A stretch of 64,000 bases of DNA from Streptomyces sp. CNQ-509. Lineage in GTDB: Bacteria; Actinomycetota; Actinomycetes; Streptomycetales; Streptomycetaceae. Under the pieces are notes generated by a model. It was not told the DNA's origin, made no database searches, and saw only the letters and a program-made list of their open reading frames with translations. The stretch covers positions 1,309,501 to 1,373,500 of the forward strand of contig NZ_CP011492.1 of assembly GCF_001011035.1 (NCBI RefSeq), given 5' to 3'. The translations under genes were made by a program, and so were the position numbers. Shown piece after piece: positions 50,699 through 60,131 of this stretch. The first letter of the stretch is position 1. Every line of letters starts with the position of its first letter.

Positions 50699-51338
50699 GG
50701 GTTGCCGCCTCGGGTGTGTCGTACGTGGAGTGGGGATCGGTCCCAAGGACCGCGCGCACTTTGCGCCGGGCCCGGCTCAGCCGGGAGCGCACGGTGCCGA
50801 TGGGTATCTCCAGCGCCTCGGCGACCTCCGCGTAGCTGAGGTCGGCCCAGGCCACCAGCAGCAGCACGTGCCGGTCGCCGGCCGCGAGACCGGCGAGCGC
50901 GCCCGCGAGCGGCGCGTGCGCGGCCTGGGCGATGAGCCGGTCGTCGGCCTCGTCCACCCAGGAGTGCGCCACGGGGTCGAGGCCGGTACGGGCCAGGGCG
51001 CGCAGCCCCCGTACCTCGGCACGGCGGTGCCTGCCGATGAGGTTGGCGGCGATGCCGTAGAGCCAGGGCCGGGCGCTGGCGCGGGCGGGGTCGAAGCGTC
51101 CGCGGGCGCGGAAGGCGGCCAGGAAGGTGTCGGCGGTGATGTCGTCGGCCGCGCCGGCGCCGAGCCGGCGGGTGGCGTAGCGGTGTATCGCGGGGGCGTA
51201 CCGGTCGTACAACTCGGCGAACGCCTCGGGCCGGTCCAGCGACTCCTCGATCACGGCGGCGTCTCCGTCGACAAGTGGCGAGACGTCGCCGGGGGGTTGC
51301 GCGGTCTTCTCCGCGAAGTCGTGCGGTGGGTCGGTCAC
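50691..51338 (-). CDS. ECF-type RNA polymerase sigma factor
   Basis: The 215-residue protein has region 2 (FAELYDRYAPAIHRYATRRLG, ADDITADTFLAAFRARGRFD) and the WLYGIAANLIGRHRR segment. Region 4 has the helix-turn-helix LSYAEVAEALEIPIGTVRSRLSRARRKV. The start is GTG 51338. It is followed by its membrane-protein partner and reads away from the suf operon's end. Target promoters are not evident here. Confidence 0.92.
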   Translation of the reverse strand: MTDPPHDFAEKTAQPPGDVSPLVDGDAAVIEESLDRPEAFAELYDRYAPAIHRYATRRLGAGAADDITADTFLAAFRARGRFDPARASARPWLYGIAANLIGRHRRAEVRGLRALARTGLDPVAHSWVDEADDRLIAQAAHAPLAGALAGLAAGDRHVLLLVAWADLSYAEVAEALEIPIGTVRSRLSRARRKVRAVLGTDPHSTYDTPEAATHG

Positions 51339-51423
51339 TGGGCGGTTCCCCGATCGAAGAGGTGGTGGCGGAGCCCTGTCACCTCTTCTTGCCCGATGAG
51401 GCCGAACGCGTTCTCACGCGCAA

Positions 51424-51450
51424 GCCCGCCCCGGGTGGACCGGGACGGGC
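51424..51450 (-). terminator. Stem-loop at the end of the suf operon
   Basis: An 11-bp stem with one mismatch (51424-51434 against 51440-51450) and a 5-base loop starts 12 bases past the stop of the last suf gene. Confidence 0.65.
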
Positions 51451-51462
51451 CTGGCGCGGATG

Positions 51463-51837
51463 TCAGACGTTGAACCCGAGCGCGCGCAGTTGCTCGCGGC
51501 CCTCGTCGGTGATCTTGTCGGGACCCCACGGGGGCATCCAGACCCAGTTGATCTTCAGGTCGTTGACGATGCCCTCGGTGGCGGCCTTCGCCTGGTCCTC
51601 GATCACGTCGGTCAGCGGACAGGCCGCCGAGGTCAGCGTCATGTCCAGGGTGGCGATGTTGCCCTCGTCCACGTGGATGCCGTAGATGAGGCCGAGGTTG
51701 ACGACGTCGATGCCCAGCTCGGGGTCGACGACGTCGTACAGCGCCTCGCGGATCTCGTCCTCCCCGGCCGGCGTGGTGCCGGCGGCGGAGGTGCCGGCGT
51801 CCGCCGTGCCCGTGTCCGTCGTGCTGGTTTCGGTCAT
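51463..51837 (-). CDS. sufT: SufT-type (DUF59/MIP18) metal-sulfur cluster assembly factor
   Basis: The 124-residue protein has a DUF59 domain: EIREALYDVVDPELGIDVVNLGLIYGIHV and the Cys-containing MTLTSAACPLTDVIEDQ, with a C-terminal WVWMPPWGPDKITDEG. It helps mature or repair iron-sulfur proteins. The first 25 residues are a low-complexity Thr/Gly/Ala leader. The ATG overlaps the sufU stop (ATGA), so it is the last gene of the suf operon. Confidence 0.9.
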   Translation of the reverse strand: MTETSTTDTGTADAGTSAAGTTPAGEDEIREALYDVVDPELGIDVVNLGLIYGIHVDEGNIATLDMTLTSAACPLTDVIEDQAKAATEGIVNDLKINWVWMPPWGPDKITDEGREQLRALGFNV

Positions 51838-52286
51838 GCTGCGGCCTCCTTCAGCGCCTGGGCCGTGGCGTCTTTCCACGCCATCCAGGACAGCAGGGCG
51901 CACTTCACGCGCGCCGGGTACTTCGAGACGCCGGCGAACGCGACCGCGTCCTCCAGCACCTCCTCCATGGCGTCGTCCGGCTCGATCCTCCCACGCGACT
52001 GCATCAGCTCCAGGAACCGCTCCTGGATCCGCTGCGCCTCGCCCAGCTCCTTGCCGACCAGCAGCTCGTTGAGCACGGAAGCGCTGGCCTGGCTGATGGA
52101 GCAGCCCTGGCCCTCGTACGAGACGTCCTCGATGGTCCGTCCGTCGAGCTTCACGCGCAGCGTGATCTCGTCGCCGCAGGTCGGGTTCACGTGGTGCACC
52201 TCGGCGTCGCCGTCCCGCAAGCCCCGCCCGTGCGGGTGCTTGTAGTGGTCCAGGATGACGTCCTGGTACATCGAATCGAGCTTCAC
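51834..52286 (-). CDS. sufU: SufU-type sulfur relay / iron-sulfur scaffold protein
   Basis: The 150-residue protein begins MKLDSMYQDVILDHYKHPHG. It has the three Cys of the SufU zinc site in NPTCGDEI, GQGCSIS and RVKCALLSW, and the conserved Asp at GDE. In Gram-positive bacteria SufU takes sulfur from SufS and passes it to SufBCD. It is encoded 16 bases after sufS, as usual for actinobacteria. Confidence 0.95.
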   Translation of the reverse strand: MKLDSMYQDVILDHYKHPHGRGLRDGDAEVHHVNPTCGDEITLRVKLDGRTIEDVSYEGQGCSISQASASVLNELLVGKELGEAQRIQERFLELMQSRGRIEPDDAMEEVLEDAVAFAGVSKYPARVKCALLSWMAWKDATAQALKEAAA

Positions 52287-52302
52287 GCTGTTCCCACGCC
52301 CT

Positions 52303-53559
52303 TCAGCCGAAGAAGTTCCGGACGTACTCCAGGCCGTCGATCAGCGCGTCGACCTCGCCCGGGGTGGAGTACAGATAGAACGACGCCCGCGTGGTCGCAG
52401 GAATTCCGTACCGCAGGCAGACCGGCCGCGCGCAGTGGTGGCCGACCCGGACCGCGATGCCCTGCTCGTCGAGCACCTGGCCGACGTCGTGGGGGTGGAT
52501 GTCGCCGAGCGTGAAGGAGATCGCGGCGCCGCGGTCCTCGGCCGACGTCGGGCCGATGATCCGCAGGTCGGGGACCTCCTGGAGCCGCCCGAGCGCGTAC
52601 TCGGTGATGGCGCGCTCGTGCGCCTCGATCTGCTCCATGCCGATGCCGCCGAGGTAGTCCACCGCGGCGCCGAGGCCGACGGCCTGGGCGATCGGCGGCG
52701 TGCCGGCCTCGAACTTGTGCGGCGCCGGGGCGTACGTCGAGGAGTGCATCGAGACGGTCTCGATCATCTCGCCGCCGCCGAGGAACGGCGGCAGGTCGTC
52801 CAGCAGCCCCTTGCGGCCCCAGAGCACCCCGATGCCGGTGGGCCCGGCCATCTTGTGCCCGGTGAAGGCGACGAAGTCGGCCTGGAGCGCCTGCACGTCC
52901 AGCGGCATGTGCGGCGCGGCCTGGGAGGCGTCGACGACGACCAGCGCGCCGACCTCCTGGGCGCGCCGGACGATGGCCTCGACGGGGTTGTGCGTGCCGA
53001 GGATGTTGGAGACCAGCACGAAGGAGACGACCTTCGTCTTCTCCGTGATGACCTCGTCCAGGTCGCTCAGGTCGAGGCGGCCGTCGTCGGTGAGGCCGAA
53101 CCACTTCAGCTTCGCACCCGTGCGCTGCGCGAGCAGCTGCCACGGGACGATGTTGGAGTGGTGCTCCATCTCCGTGATGACGATCTCCGTGTCGCGGTCC
53201 ACGCGGTACGGCTCGTCGGCGAAGCCCAGCATGTTGGCCACGAGGTTCAGCGACTCGGAGGCGTTCTTGGTGAAGACCACCTCGTCCCTGCTGGGCGCGT
53301 TGACGAAGGCGGCGACCTTGTCACGCGCGCCCTCGTACAGCGCCGTGGCCTCCTCGGCGAGGACGTGTACACCGCGGTGCACGTTGGCGTTGTGCCGCTC
53401 GTAGTACGCGTTCAACGCGTCGAGCACCTGGCGCGGCTTCTGCGAGGTCGCCGCGTTGTCCAGGTACACGACCTTCTTCCCGTCGTGGACCGTGCGGTCC
53501 AGGATCGGGAAGTCCTTGCGGATCGCCTCGGTGTCGAGGAGGCCCGGCAGTGGGGTCAC
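52303..53559 (-). CDS. sufS: Cysteine desulfurase SufS
   Basis: The 418-residue PLP enzyme removes sulfur from cysteine. It has the Schiff-base Lys in FTGHKMAGPTGIG, the sulfur-carrying Cys in RVGHHCARPVC, and YLDNAATSQKP at the N-terminus. Class II features with a short active-site loop fit SufS rather than IscS. Its start overlaps the sufC stop (ATGA at 53556-53559). Confidence 0.96.
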   Translation of the reverse strand: MTPLPGLLDTEAIRKDFPILDRTVHDGKKVVYLDNAATSQKPRQVLDALNAYYERHNANVHRGVHVLAEEATALYEGARDKVAAFVNAPSRDEVVFTKNASESLNLVANMLGFADEPYRVDRDTEIVITEMEHHSNIVPWQLLAQRTGAKLKWFGLTDDGRLDLSDLDEVITEKTKVVSFVLVSNILGTHNPVEAIVRRAQEVGALVVVDASQAAPHMPLDVQALQADFVAFTGHKMAGPTGIGVLWGRKGLLDDLPPFLGGGEMIETVSMHSSTYAPAPHKFEAGTPPIAQAVGLGAAVDYLGGIGMEQIEAHERAITEYALGRLQEVPDLRIIGPTSAEDRGAAISFTLGDIHPHDVGQVLDEQGIAVRVGHHCARPVCLRYGIPATTRASFYLYSTPGEVDALIDGLEYVRNFFG

Positions 53560-54347
53560 GCTACCTCCCCCTGATTGTTCGCTCCGCTCACGGGGCCGCC
53601 CTTGGCATACGCTGCGTAGCCCTCTTCCTCCAGCTTGTCCGCCAGCTCCGGGCCGCCGGACTCGGCGATCCGGCCGCCCGCGAAGACGTGCACGTGGTCG
53701 GGCTTGATGTAGCGCAGGATGCGGGTGTAGTGGGTGATCAGGAGGGTGCCGACCTCGCCGCTCTCGCGGATCCGGTTGACGCCCTCGGAGACGATGCGCA
53801 GCGCGTCGACGTCCAGGCCCGAGTCGGTCTCGTCGAGAATCGCGATCTTCGGCTTGAGGAGTTCGAGCTGGAGGATCTCGTGGCGCTTCTTCTCACCGCC
53901 GGAGAAGCCCTCGTTGACGTTGCGCTCGGCGAAGGCGGGATCGATGTTCAGCCGCTCCATCGCCTCCTTGACCTCCTTGACCCAGGTGCGGAGCTTGGGT
54001 GCCTCGCCGCGGATGGCGGTGGCGGAGGTGCGCAGGAAGTTGGAGACGGTGACGCCGGGGACCTCGACCGGGTACTGCATGGCGAGGAAGAGGCCGGCGC
54101 GGGCGCGCTCGTCGACGCTCATCTCCAGCACGTCCTCGCCGTCGATGGTGACGGTCCCGGAGGTGATCTGGTACTTGGGGTGGCCGGCGACGGAGTACGC
54201 CAGGGTGGACTTGCCGGAGCCGTTGGGGCCCATGATGGCGTGAGTCTCGCCCTGCTTCACGGTCAGGTCGACGCCTTTGAGGATCTCCTTCGTGGCGTTG
54301 TCGGCCTCGACGGAGACGTGCAGGTCGCGGATTTCAAGCGTTGCCAT
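53556..54347 (-). CDS. sufC: SufC ATPase of the Fe-S assembly complex
   Basis: The 263-residue ABC-type ATPase has Walker A GPNGSGKST, the signature SGGEKKRHE and Walker B IAILDETDSGLD, the Asp-rich form specific to SufC. It drives SufBD during cluster assembly. ATG 54347 was chosen for family start (MATLEIRDLHV). The frame is open further upstream into the Rieske gene. Confidence 0.96.
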   Translation of the reverse strand: MATLEIRDLHVSVEADNATKEILKGVDLTVKQGETHAIMGPNGSGKSTLAYSVAGHPKYQITSGTVTIDGEDVLEMSVDERARAGLFLAMQYPVEVPGVTVSNFLRTSATAIRGEAPKLRTWVKEVKEAMERLNIDPAFAERNVNEGFSGGEKKRHEILQLELLKPKIAILDETDSGLDVDALRIVSEGVNRIRESGEVGTLLITHYTRILRYIKPDHVHVFAGGRIAESGGPELADKLEEEGYAAYAKGGPVSGANNQGEVA

Positions 54348-54354
54348 GGTGCCT

Positions 54355-54690
54355 TCAGGACTCCTGGGTGACGGAGACGAGCACGTCGTCCCCTTCGATC
54401 TTGACGGGGTACACGGGGACGGGGCGCGTCGCGGGCAGCCCGGAGGGCTTGCCGGTACGCAGGTCGAAGGTGGAGCCGTGCAGCCAGCACTCGATCTGGC
54501 AGTCCTCCACCTCGCCTTCGGAGAGCGAGACGTTCGCATGCGAGCAGATGTCGTAGATCGCGAACACCTCGTCCCCGGTGAGCACGACCGACACCGGCGT
54601 GCCGGCGAGGTCCACCCGCTTGGGGAGGTCCTCCTCCAGCTCGCTCAGCGCACAGGCGCGTACGTACGTCGCGTTGGTCGTGTCGGTCAT
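54355..54690 (-). CDS. Rieske-type [2Fe-2S] ferredoxin in the suf operon
   Basis: The 111-residue protein has the Rieske motifs CSHANVSL and CWLHGSTFD for the 2Cys-2His cluster. Small Rieske ferredoxins stand at this place in many actinobacterial suf operons and may supply electrons for cluster assembly. That role is not proven. The ATG overlaps the sufD stop (ATGA at 54687-54690). Confidence 0.93.
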   Translation of the reverse strand: MTDTTNATYVRACALSELEEDLPKRVDLAGTPVSVVLTGDEVFAIYDICSHANVSLSEGEVEDCQIECWLHGSTFDLRTGKPSGLPATRPVPVYPVKIEGDDVLVSVTQES

Positions 54691-55883
54691 GCCACGGACG
54701 CCTCCAGCTCGGCCTCGATCTTCTCGATCAGGCGCTGCTCGACGTCCTCGATGCCGATCTGCTGCACCAGCTCGGCGAAGAAGCCGCGGACGACAAGCCT
54801 GCGGGCCTCGTCGGCCGGGATGCCGCGGGCCATCAGGTAGAAGAGCTGCTCGTCCTCGAAGCGGCCGGTGGCCGACGCGTGGCCCGCGCCGACGATCTCG
54901 CCGGTCTCGATCTCCAGGTTGGGCACCGAGTCGACGCGGGCACCGTCGGTGAGCACCAGGTTGCGGTTGAGCTCGTACGTGTCGGTGCCCTCGGCGCGCT
55001 TGCGGATCAGCACGTCGCCGATCCACACGGCGTGCGCGTCGGCACCCTGGAGCGCGCCCTTGTACGCCACATTGCTCCGGCAGTGCGGGGCGTCGTGGTC
55101 GACGAACAGGCGGTGCTCCTGGTGCTGTCCCGCGTCGGTGAAGTACAGCCCGTACAGCTCGGCCTCGGCGCCCGGGCCCGCGTAGTGCGCCCGGGGGTGC
55201 AGCCGGACCAGGTCGCCGCCGAAGGTGACGATCACGGACTTGAAGCTGGCGTCCCGGCCGATGAGCGCGGACTGCTGCGCGACGTGCACGGCCCCGTCGG
55301 CCCAGTCCTGCACGGAGACGACGGTGAGCTTGGCGCCGTCGCCGAGCACGTACTCGGTGTTCTCGGCGAGCACCGCGTCGCCGGTGTGGTCGATGACGAC
55401 GACGGCCTCGGCGAAGGCGCCCAGCTCGATGAGCTGGTGCCCGTACGAGACGACTGCCTCTCCGTTCCGGTGTTCCCCGTGCACCGAGACCCGGATCGGC
55501 TCGGTGAGCTGCGTGTCCTTCGGCACGGTCACGACCGTGGCCTTCTCGAACGAGGAGTACGCCTGGGCGGCGATCCGGTCCACCGGGGTGCCGGCCCGGC
55601 CCAGCCGGGCGTCGTCGCGGCCGACGGTCTCGACGGTGACGCCGTCGGGCGCGGTGATGGCCGTCTTGGGCTCGCCGGTGGCGGTGGCGCTGCCGTCGTG
55701 CAGGCCGCGGGTCCGCTCCAGCGGGGTGAAGCGCCACTCCTCCTCCCGGCCGTGCGGGACCGGGAAGTCGGCCACGTCGAAGGACGGCGGGGCGCTCATC
55801 CTGGTGGCCACGGTGGACTCGGCGGCCACCGCGATGCTTCCGGCGGCGGTGGAGCCGGCCGGGATCTTCTGGGCGTCGGCCAT
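54687..55883 (-). CDS. sufD: SufD component of the SufBCD scaffold
   Basis: The 398-residue protein has the SufB/SufD-type right-handed beta-helix. It has RSNVAYKGALQGADAHAVWIGDVLIRKRAEGTDTYELNRNLVLTDGARVDSVPNLEI-type order and the C-terminal GRFEDEQLFYLMARGIPADEARRLVV. It pairs with SufB and SufC. A 75-base gap separates it from sufB. Confidence 0.95.
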   Translation of the reverse strand: MADAQKIPAGSTAAGSIAVAAESTVATRMSAPPSFDVADFPVPHGREEEWRFTPLERTRGLHDGSATATGEPKTAITAPDGVTVETVGRDDARLGRAGTPVDRIAAQAYSSFEKATVVTVPKDTQLTEPIRVSVHGEHRNGEAVVSYGHQLIELGAFAEAVVVIDHTGDAVLAENTEYVLGDGAKLTVVSVQDWADGAVHVAQQSALIGRDASFKSVIVTFGGDLVRLHPRAHYAGPGAEAELYGLYFTDAGQHQEHRLFVDHDAPHCRSNVAYKGALQGADAHAVWIGDVLIRKRAEGTDTYELNRNLVLTDGARVDSVPNLEIETGEIVGAGHASATGRFEDEQLFYLMARGIPADEARRLVVRGFFAELVQQIGIEDVEQRLIEKIEAELEASVA

Positions 55884-55957
55884 GACTGTTCTCGTACTCG
55901 CTTTCTCGGGAATCGTCTCGGAGGCTGTTCCGGCCTGTGCGGGCGTACGGCGGCCGG

Positions 55958-57385
55958 CTAGCCGACCGCGCCCTCCATCTGCAGCTCGATCAGCCGGTTG
56001 AGCTCCAGCGCGTACTCCATCGGCAGCTCCTTGGCGATCGGCTCGACGAAGCCGCGGACGATCATCGCCATCGCCTCGTCCTCGGACAGGCCGCGCTGCA
56101 TCAGGTAGAAGAGCTGGTCGTCGCTGACCTTGGAGACGGTCGCCTCGTGGCCCATCGTCACGTCGTCCTCGCGGACGTCGACGTACGGGTAGGTGTCAGA
56201 GCGGGAGATCGTGTCGACCAGGAGCGCGTCGCAGAGGACGTTGGACTTCGAGTTCTCCGCGCCCTCGCCGATCTCGATCAGGCCGCGGTACGAGGTCCGC
56301 CCACCGCCCCGCGCCACCGACTTGGAGACGATGTTGGACGACGTGTTCGGCGCCATGTGCACCATCTTGGCGCCGGCGTCCTGGTGCTGGCCCTCGCCGG
56401 CGAAGGCGACGGACAGCGTCTCGCCCTTGGCGTGCTCGCCCATCAGGTAGATCGCCGGGTACTTCATGGTGACCTTGGAGCCGATGTTGCCGTCGACCCA
56501 CTCCATGGTCGCGCCCTCGTAGGCCACCGCGCGCTTGGTGACCAGGTTGTACACGTTGTTCGACCAGTTCTGGATCGTGGTGTACCGGCAGCGGGCGTTC
56601 TTCTTCACGATGATCTCGACGACCGCCGAGTGCAGCGAGTCCGACTGGTAGATCGGCGCGGTGCAGCCCTCGACGTAGTGCACGTACGCGCCCTCGTCGA
56701 CGATGATCAGCGTCCGCTCGAACTGGCCCATGTTCTCGGTGTTGATCCGGAAGTACGCCTGCAGCGGGATCTCGACGTGCACGCCCTTGGGGACGTAGAT
56801 GAACGAGCCGCCGGACCAGACCGCGGTGTTGAGGGAGGCGAACTTGTTGTCACCGGGCGGGATGACCGTGCCGTAGTACTCCTTGAACAGCTCCGGGTGC
56901 TCCTTGAGCGCGGTGTCGGTGTCCAGGAAGACGACGCCCTGCTCCTCCAGGTCCTCACGGATCTGGTGGTAGACGACCTCCGACTCGTACTGCGCGGCGA
57001 CGCCGGCGACCAGGCGCTGCTTCTCCGCCTCGGGGATGCCGAGCTTGTCGTAGGTGTTCTTGATGTCCTCCGGCAGGTCCTCCCAGGACTGGGCCTGCTT
57101 CTCGGTGGACCGGACGAAGTACTTGATGTTGTCGAAGTCGATGCCGGAGAGGTCGGAGCCCCAGGTGGGCATGGGCTTCTTGCCGAACAGCCGCAGGCCC
57201 TTCAGCCGGGTCTTCAGCATCCAGTCGGGCTCGGACTTCTTGCTGGAGATGTCCCGGACGACGTCCTCGGACAGGCCGCGCTTCGCGGCGGCGCCGGCCG
57301 CGTCGGAGTCGGCCCAGCCGTACTCGTAGCGTCCCAGTCCTTCGAGCTCGGGATGCTCCGGAGCGGTCTCGATGGGCGCAGTCAT
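55958..57385 (-). CDS. sufB: SufB scaffold protein
   Basis: The 475-residue scaffold has [23 protein letters not shown], the Cys/Arg-containing [21 protein letters not shown], and the C-terminal [25 protein letters not shown]. It builds the nascent Fe-S cluster on the SufBC2D complex. ATG 57385 has GGGAGGAAC 6 bases upstream and overlaps the sufR stop (ATGA), making sufR the first gene of the operon. Confidence 0.96.
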   Translation of the reverse strand: MTAPIETAPEHPELEGLGRYEYGWADSDAAGAAAKRGLSEDVVRDISSKKSEPDWMLKTRLKGLRLFGKKPMPTWGSDLSGIDFDNIKYFVRSTEKQAQSWEDLPEDIKNTYDKLGIPEAEKQRLVAGVAAQYESEVVYHQIREDLEEQGVVFLDTDTALKEHPELFKEYYGTVIPPGDNKFASLNTAVWSGGSFIYVPKGVHVEIPLQAYFRINTENMGQFERTLIIVDEGAYVHYVEGCTAPIYQSDSLHSAVVEIIVKKNARCRYTTIQNWSNNVYNLVTKRAVAYEGATMEWVDGNIGSKVTMKYPAIYLMGEHAKGETLSVAFAGEGQHQDAGAKMVHMAPNTSSNIVSKSVARGGGRTSYRGLIEIGEGAENSKSNVLCDALLVDTISRSDTYPYVDVREDDVTMGHEATVSKVSDDQLFYLMQRGLSEDEAMAMIVRGFVEPIAKELPMEYALELNRLIELQMEGAVG

Positions 57386-58152
57386 GCGGGGTTCCTCCCG
57401 GATGTCGGTGGCTGCCTGCGAGCGTGGGGCTCGCGGATTTCGGGGACGAACGTCGTACACACCCCGTCGCCGTGGGCGATGGTGGCCAGACGCTGCACAT
57501 GGGTGCCGAGCAAGCGGGAGAAGACCTCGGTCTCCGCCTCGCAGAGCTGCGGGTATTGCTCGGCGGTGTGCGCCACCGGGCAGTGGTGCTGACAGAGCTG
57601 CTCGCCGGGGGCTCCGGGCGCGCTGCGCGCGGTGGCAGCGTACCCGTCCTCGGAGAGCAGCCGGGCGAGGGCCTCGACCCGGCTCTCGGGCGGCATGCCG
57701 GCCAGCTCCGCGGCGTACCGCTCGGCCTGCTCGGCGACCCGGTCGCGGGCGAAGGCGGCGACGGCCGCCTCGCCCCGCACGCCGCCGCCCGCGCTCTGGG
57801 CGATCCAGCGCAGTGCGTCGGCGGCGAGCTGGTCGTACGCGTGGTCGAAGGCGTCGCGGCCGCAGTCGGTCAAGGCGAAGACCTTGGCCGGCCGGCCGCG
57901 GCCGCGGGTCCCGTAGACCCGCTGGTCACGGGGTTCCACGATGCCCTCGGCGACGAGCACGTCAAGGTGCCGCCGGACGGCGGCGGGGGTGAGTTCGAGC
58001 CGGTGGGCCAGGTCGGCGGCGGTCGACGGGCCGTGGTCGAGGATGGAGCGGGCCACGCGGTTGCGCGTCCCGTCACCGGGCACGACGGCGCCGGCGGCCG
58101 GCCCGGCCGCCTGCTCCTTCGCCGTGCTCCCACCCGGGTCCACGTTTTTCAC
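57382..58152 (-). CDS. sufR: SufR-type Fe-S-sensing repressor of the suf operon
   Basis: The 256-residue protein has an N-terminal winged helix ([39 protein letters not shown] order) and a C-terminal cysteine set in [12 protein letters not shown] and YPQLCEAE that should hold a [4Fe-4S] cluster. It represses suf when its cluster is loaded. GTG 58152 (VKNVDPGG) was chosen by likeness to relatives; TTG 58188 is in the same frame. No ribosome binding site precedes GTG 58152, which suggests a leaderless mRNA. A CAAC-N6-GTTG box starts at the start codon. Confidence 0.9.
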   Translation of the reverse strand: MKNVDPGGSTAKEQAAGPAAGAVVPGDGTRNRVARSILDHGPSTAADLAHRLELTPAAVRRHLDVLVAEGIVEPRDQRVYGTRGRGRPAKVFALTDCGRDAFDHAYDQLAADALRWIAQSAGGGVRGEAAVAAFARDRVAEQAERYAAELAGMPPESRVEALARLLSEDGYAATARSAPGAPGEQLCQHHCPVAHTAEQYPQLCEAETEVFSRLLGTHVQRLATIAHGDGVCTTFVPEIREPHARRQPPTSGRNPA

Positions 58153-58165
58153 AACGCCATTGTTG
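58152..58165. promoter_or_regulatory. CAAC-N6-GTTG box, likely SufR operator
   Basis: CAAC (58152-58155), six bases, GTTG (58162-58165) is the exact form described for cyanobacterial SufR operators. It overlaps the presumed sufR start and promoter and gives a direct basis for autoregulation of the whole operon. Confidence 0.65.
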
Positions 58166-58222
58166 CTTAATTCGCCGGGGCGCGACAAGCCGGGTCTCGA
58201 TCACCGTGCGGTGGAATGCGTC

Positions 58223-58240
58223 ACTTAGGGTTACCTAAGT
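58223..58240. promoter_or_regulatory. Perfect palindrome ACTTAGG-GTTA-CCTAAGT between sufR and the ABC exporter
   Basis: Seven-base arms at 58223-58229 and 58234-58240 flank a 4-base centre. It is located between the divergent sufR and ABC-transporter genes and is unusually AT-rich for this DNA. The binding protein is unknown. Confidence 0.6.
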
Positions 58241-58323
58241 TCTGTACGGGATCCGCCCGCCCCTGGCGTGAACCCTCCCGGGGCGGCGACGGCCGGGCCC
58301 GCGGGCTCTTTAGACTCGCACTC

Positions 58324-59259
58324 ATGCAACAGCCCTCCACCGACGCGGCCGTCGCGGTGTCCGGCCTCGTCAAGCGGTACGGCGGGAAGACCGCCGTCGC
58401 CGGGCTCGACCTGACCGCCGCCCGCGCCGACGTCACCGCCGTCCTCGGCCCCAACGGCGCGGGCAAGACGACCACCGTGGAGATCTGCGAGGGCTACCGC
58501 CGACCGGACGCCGGCACCGTCCGCGTCCTCGGCCGCGACCCCCTCGCGGACGCCGCCGAGCTGCGCCCCCGGGTCGGCGTGATGCTGCAGTCCGGCGGCG
58601 TCTACCCCGCCGCCCGCGCCGAGGAGATGCTGCGGCACGTCGCCCGGCTGCACGCCCACCCCCTCGACGTCGTCGCGTTGATCGAGCGGCTGGGCCTCGG
58701 CTCCTGCGGCCGCACGCCCTACCGCCGGCTCTCCGGCGGCCAGCAGCAGCGCCTCGCGCTCGCCATGGCCGTCGTCGGCCGCCCCGAGCTGGTCTTCCTC
58801 GACGAGCCGACGGCGGGCCTCGACCCGCAGGCCCGCCGCGCCACCTGGGAGCTGATCCGCGAGCTGCGCGCCGACGGGGTGTCCGTGGTCCTCACCACCC
58901 ACCACATGGACGAGGCGGAACAGCTCTCCGACAAGGTCGCGATCATCGACGGCGGCCGGCTGCTGGTCGAGGGCGCTCCCGACGAGCTGTGCCGCGGCGG
59001 CGCGGAGAACACCATGCGCTTCACCGGCCGGGCGGGGCTCGACCTCGGCTCGCTGCTGAAGGCGCTGCCGGCGGAGACCGCGGCGCTGGAACTGGTCCCC
59101 GGCTCGTACCGGATAACCGGTGAGATCAATCCGGAGCTGCTGGCCACGGTCACGACCTGGTGCGCGCAGAACGGGGTGCTGCCGGAGCAGATGACGGTGG
59201 AGCGGCGCACGCTGGAGGACGTCTTCTTGGAGCTGACGGGGAAGGATCTGCGCGCATGA
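58324..59259 (+). CDS. ABC exporter ATP-binding protein
   Basis: The 311-residue ATPase has Walker A GPNGAGKTT, signature RLSGGQQQR, Walker B LVFLDEPTAGLD, and a CcmA/DrrA-like C-terminal region (RRTLEDVFLELTGKDLRA). It forms an exporter with the membrane subunit encoded next. Substrate is unknown. The pair is conserved between suf and ctaA in streptomycetes. ATG 58324 was chosen by family start; the frame is open upstream. Confidence 0.93.
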   Translation: MQQPSTDAAVAVSGLVKRYGGKTAVAGLDLTAARADVTAVLGPNGAGKTTTVEICEGYRRPDAGTVRVLGRDPLADAAELRPRVGVMLQSGGVYPAARAEEMLRHVARLHAHPLDVVALIERLGLGSCGRTPYRRLSGGQQQRLALAMAVVGRPELVFLDEPTAGLDPQARRATWELIRELRADGVSVVLTTHHMDEAEQLSDKVAIIDGGRLLVEGAPDELCRGGAENTMRFTGRAGLDLGSLLKALPAETAALELVPGSYRITGEINPELLATVTTWCAQNGVLPEQMTVERRTLEDVFLELTGKDLRA

Positions 59260-60047
59260 GTGCTCGGCAGGCGGGGACCGGCGTCTACGCGCCCCGTCCC
59301 GGGGCGGCGCCGCTGCGCCGCATGGTCGCCGCGCAGGCGGGGCTGGAGACGCGGCTGCTCCTGCGCAACGGCGAGCAGGTGCTCCTCACCATGATCATCC
59401 CGGCCGTGCTCCTGCTGCTCTTCAGCACGGTCGACGTCGTCGACACGGGACCCGGCCAGCGCGTCGACTTCCTCGCCCCCGGCGCCATCGCGCTCGCCGT
59501 CCTGGCCACCGCCTTCACCGGCCAGGCCATCGGCACCGGCTTCGACCGCCGCTACGGCGTGCTGAAGCGGCTCGGCGCCTCGCCGCTGCCGCGCGCCGGG
59601 CTGATGGCGGCGAAGGCGGCGGCGGTGCTGGCCACGATCGTGCTGCAGCTCGTGCTCCTGACCGCCATCGCGCTGGCGCTCGGCTGGTCGCCGCGCGGCG
59701 GTGCCGGCGGCGCGCTCGCCGTGGTGCTGCTCGTCGCGCTGGGCACAGCAGCGTTCTCCGGCCTGGGGCTGCTGATGGCCGGCACGCTGCGCGCGGAGGC
59801 GACGCTCGCCGCGGCGAACCTCGTCTTCGTCCTGCTGCTGGTGGCGGGCGGCGTGATCGTGCCGCTGGAGAAGTTCCCCGACGGCGCCCGCGCGGTGCTC
59901 GAAGTGCTGCCCGTCGCAGCCCTGTCGGACGGGCTGCGGGGCGTCCTCCAGGACGGCGGCGGCATGCCGTGGGGCGAGGTGGGGCTGCTGGCCGGCTGGG
60001 CGGTGCTGGGACTCGCCGCCGCCGCGCGGTTCTTCCGCTGGGAGTGA
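59256..60047 (+). CDS. ABC exporter membrane subunit (ABC-2 type)
   Basis: The 263-residue protein has six membrane segments of the ABC-2 family (LLLRNGEQVLLTMIIPAVLLLLFSTVDVV order at the start). It has RRYGVLKRLGASPLPRAGLMAAK, the conserved cytoplasmic helix, and VIVPLEKFPDGARAVLEVLPVAALSDGLRGVLQ at the end. Its ATG overlaps the ATPase stop (ATGA). Confidence 0.92.
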   Translation: MSARQAGTGVYAPRPGAAPLRRMVAAQAGLETRLLLRNGEQVLLTMIIPAVLLLLFSTVDVVDTGPGQRVDFLAPGAIALAVLATAFTGQAIGTGFDRRYGVLKRLGASPLPRAGLMAAKAAAVLATIVLQLVLLTAIALALGWSPRGGAGGALAVVLLVALGTAAFSGLGLLMAGTLRAEATLAAANLVFVLLLVAGGVIVPLEKFPDGARAVLEVLPVAALSDGLRGVLQDGGGMPWGEVGLLAGWAVLGLAAAARFFRWE

Positions 60048-60131
60048 CCCGGCCGGGTCCTGCGGGCGTACGGAAACGGGCGGCTCCCCCCTCGTGAAAC
60101 CGCGCACAAGGGGCGGCATACGATAGGCGCC

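Noticed and set aside
58223..58240. Iron box of the DtxR/IdeR type
   Set aside because: TTAGG and CCTAA are present, but only 4 bases separate them, whereas the DtxR-type box has 9. It is listed instead as an unassigned palindrome.
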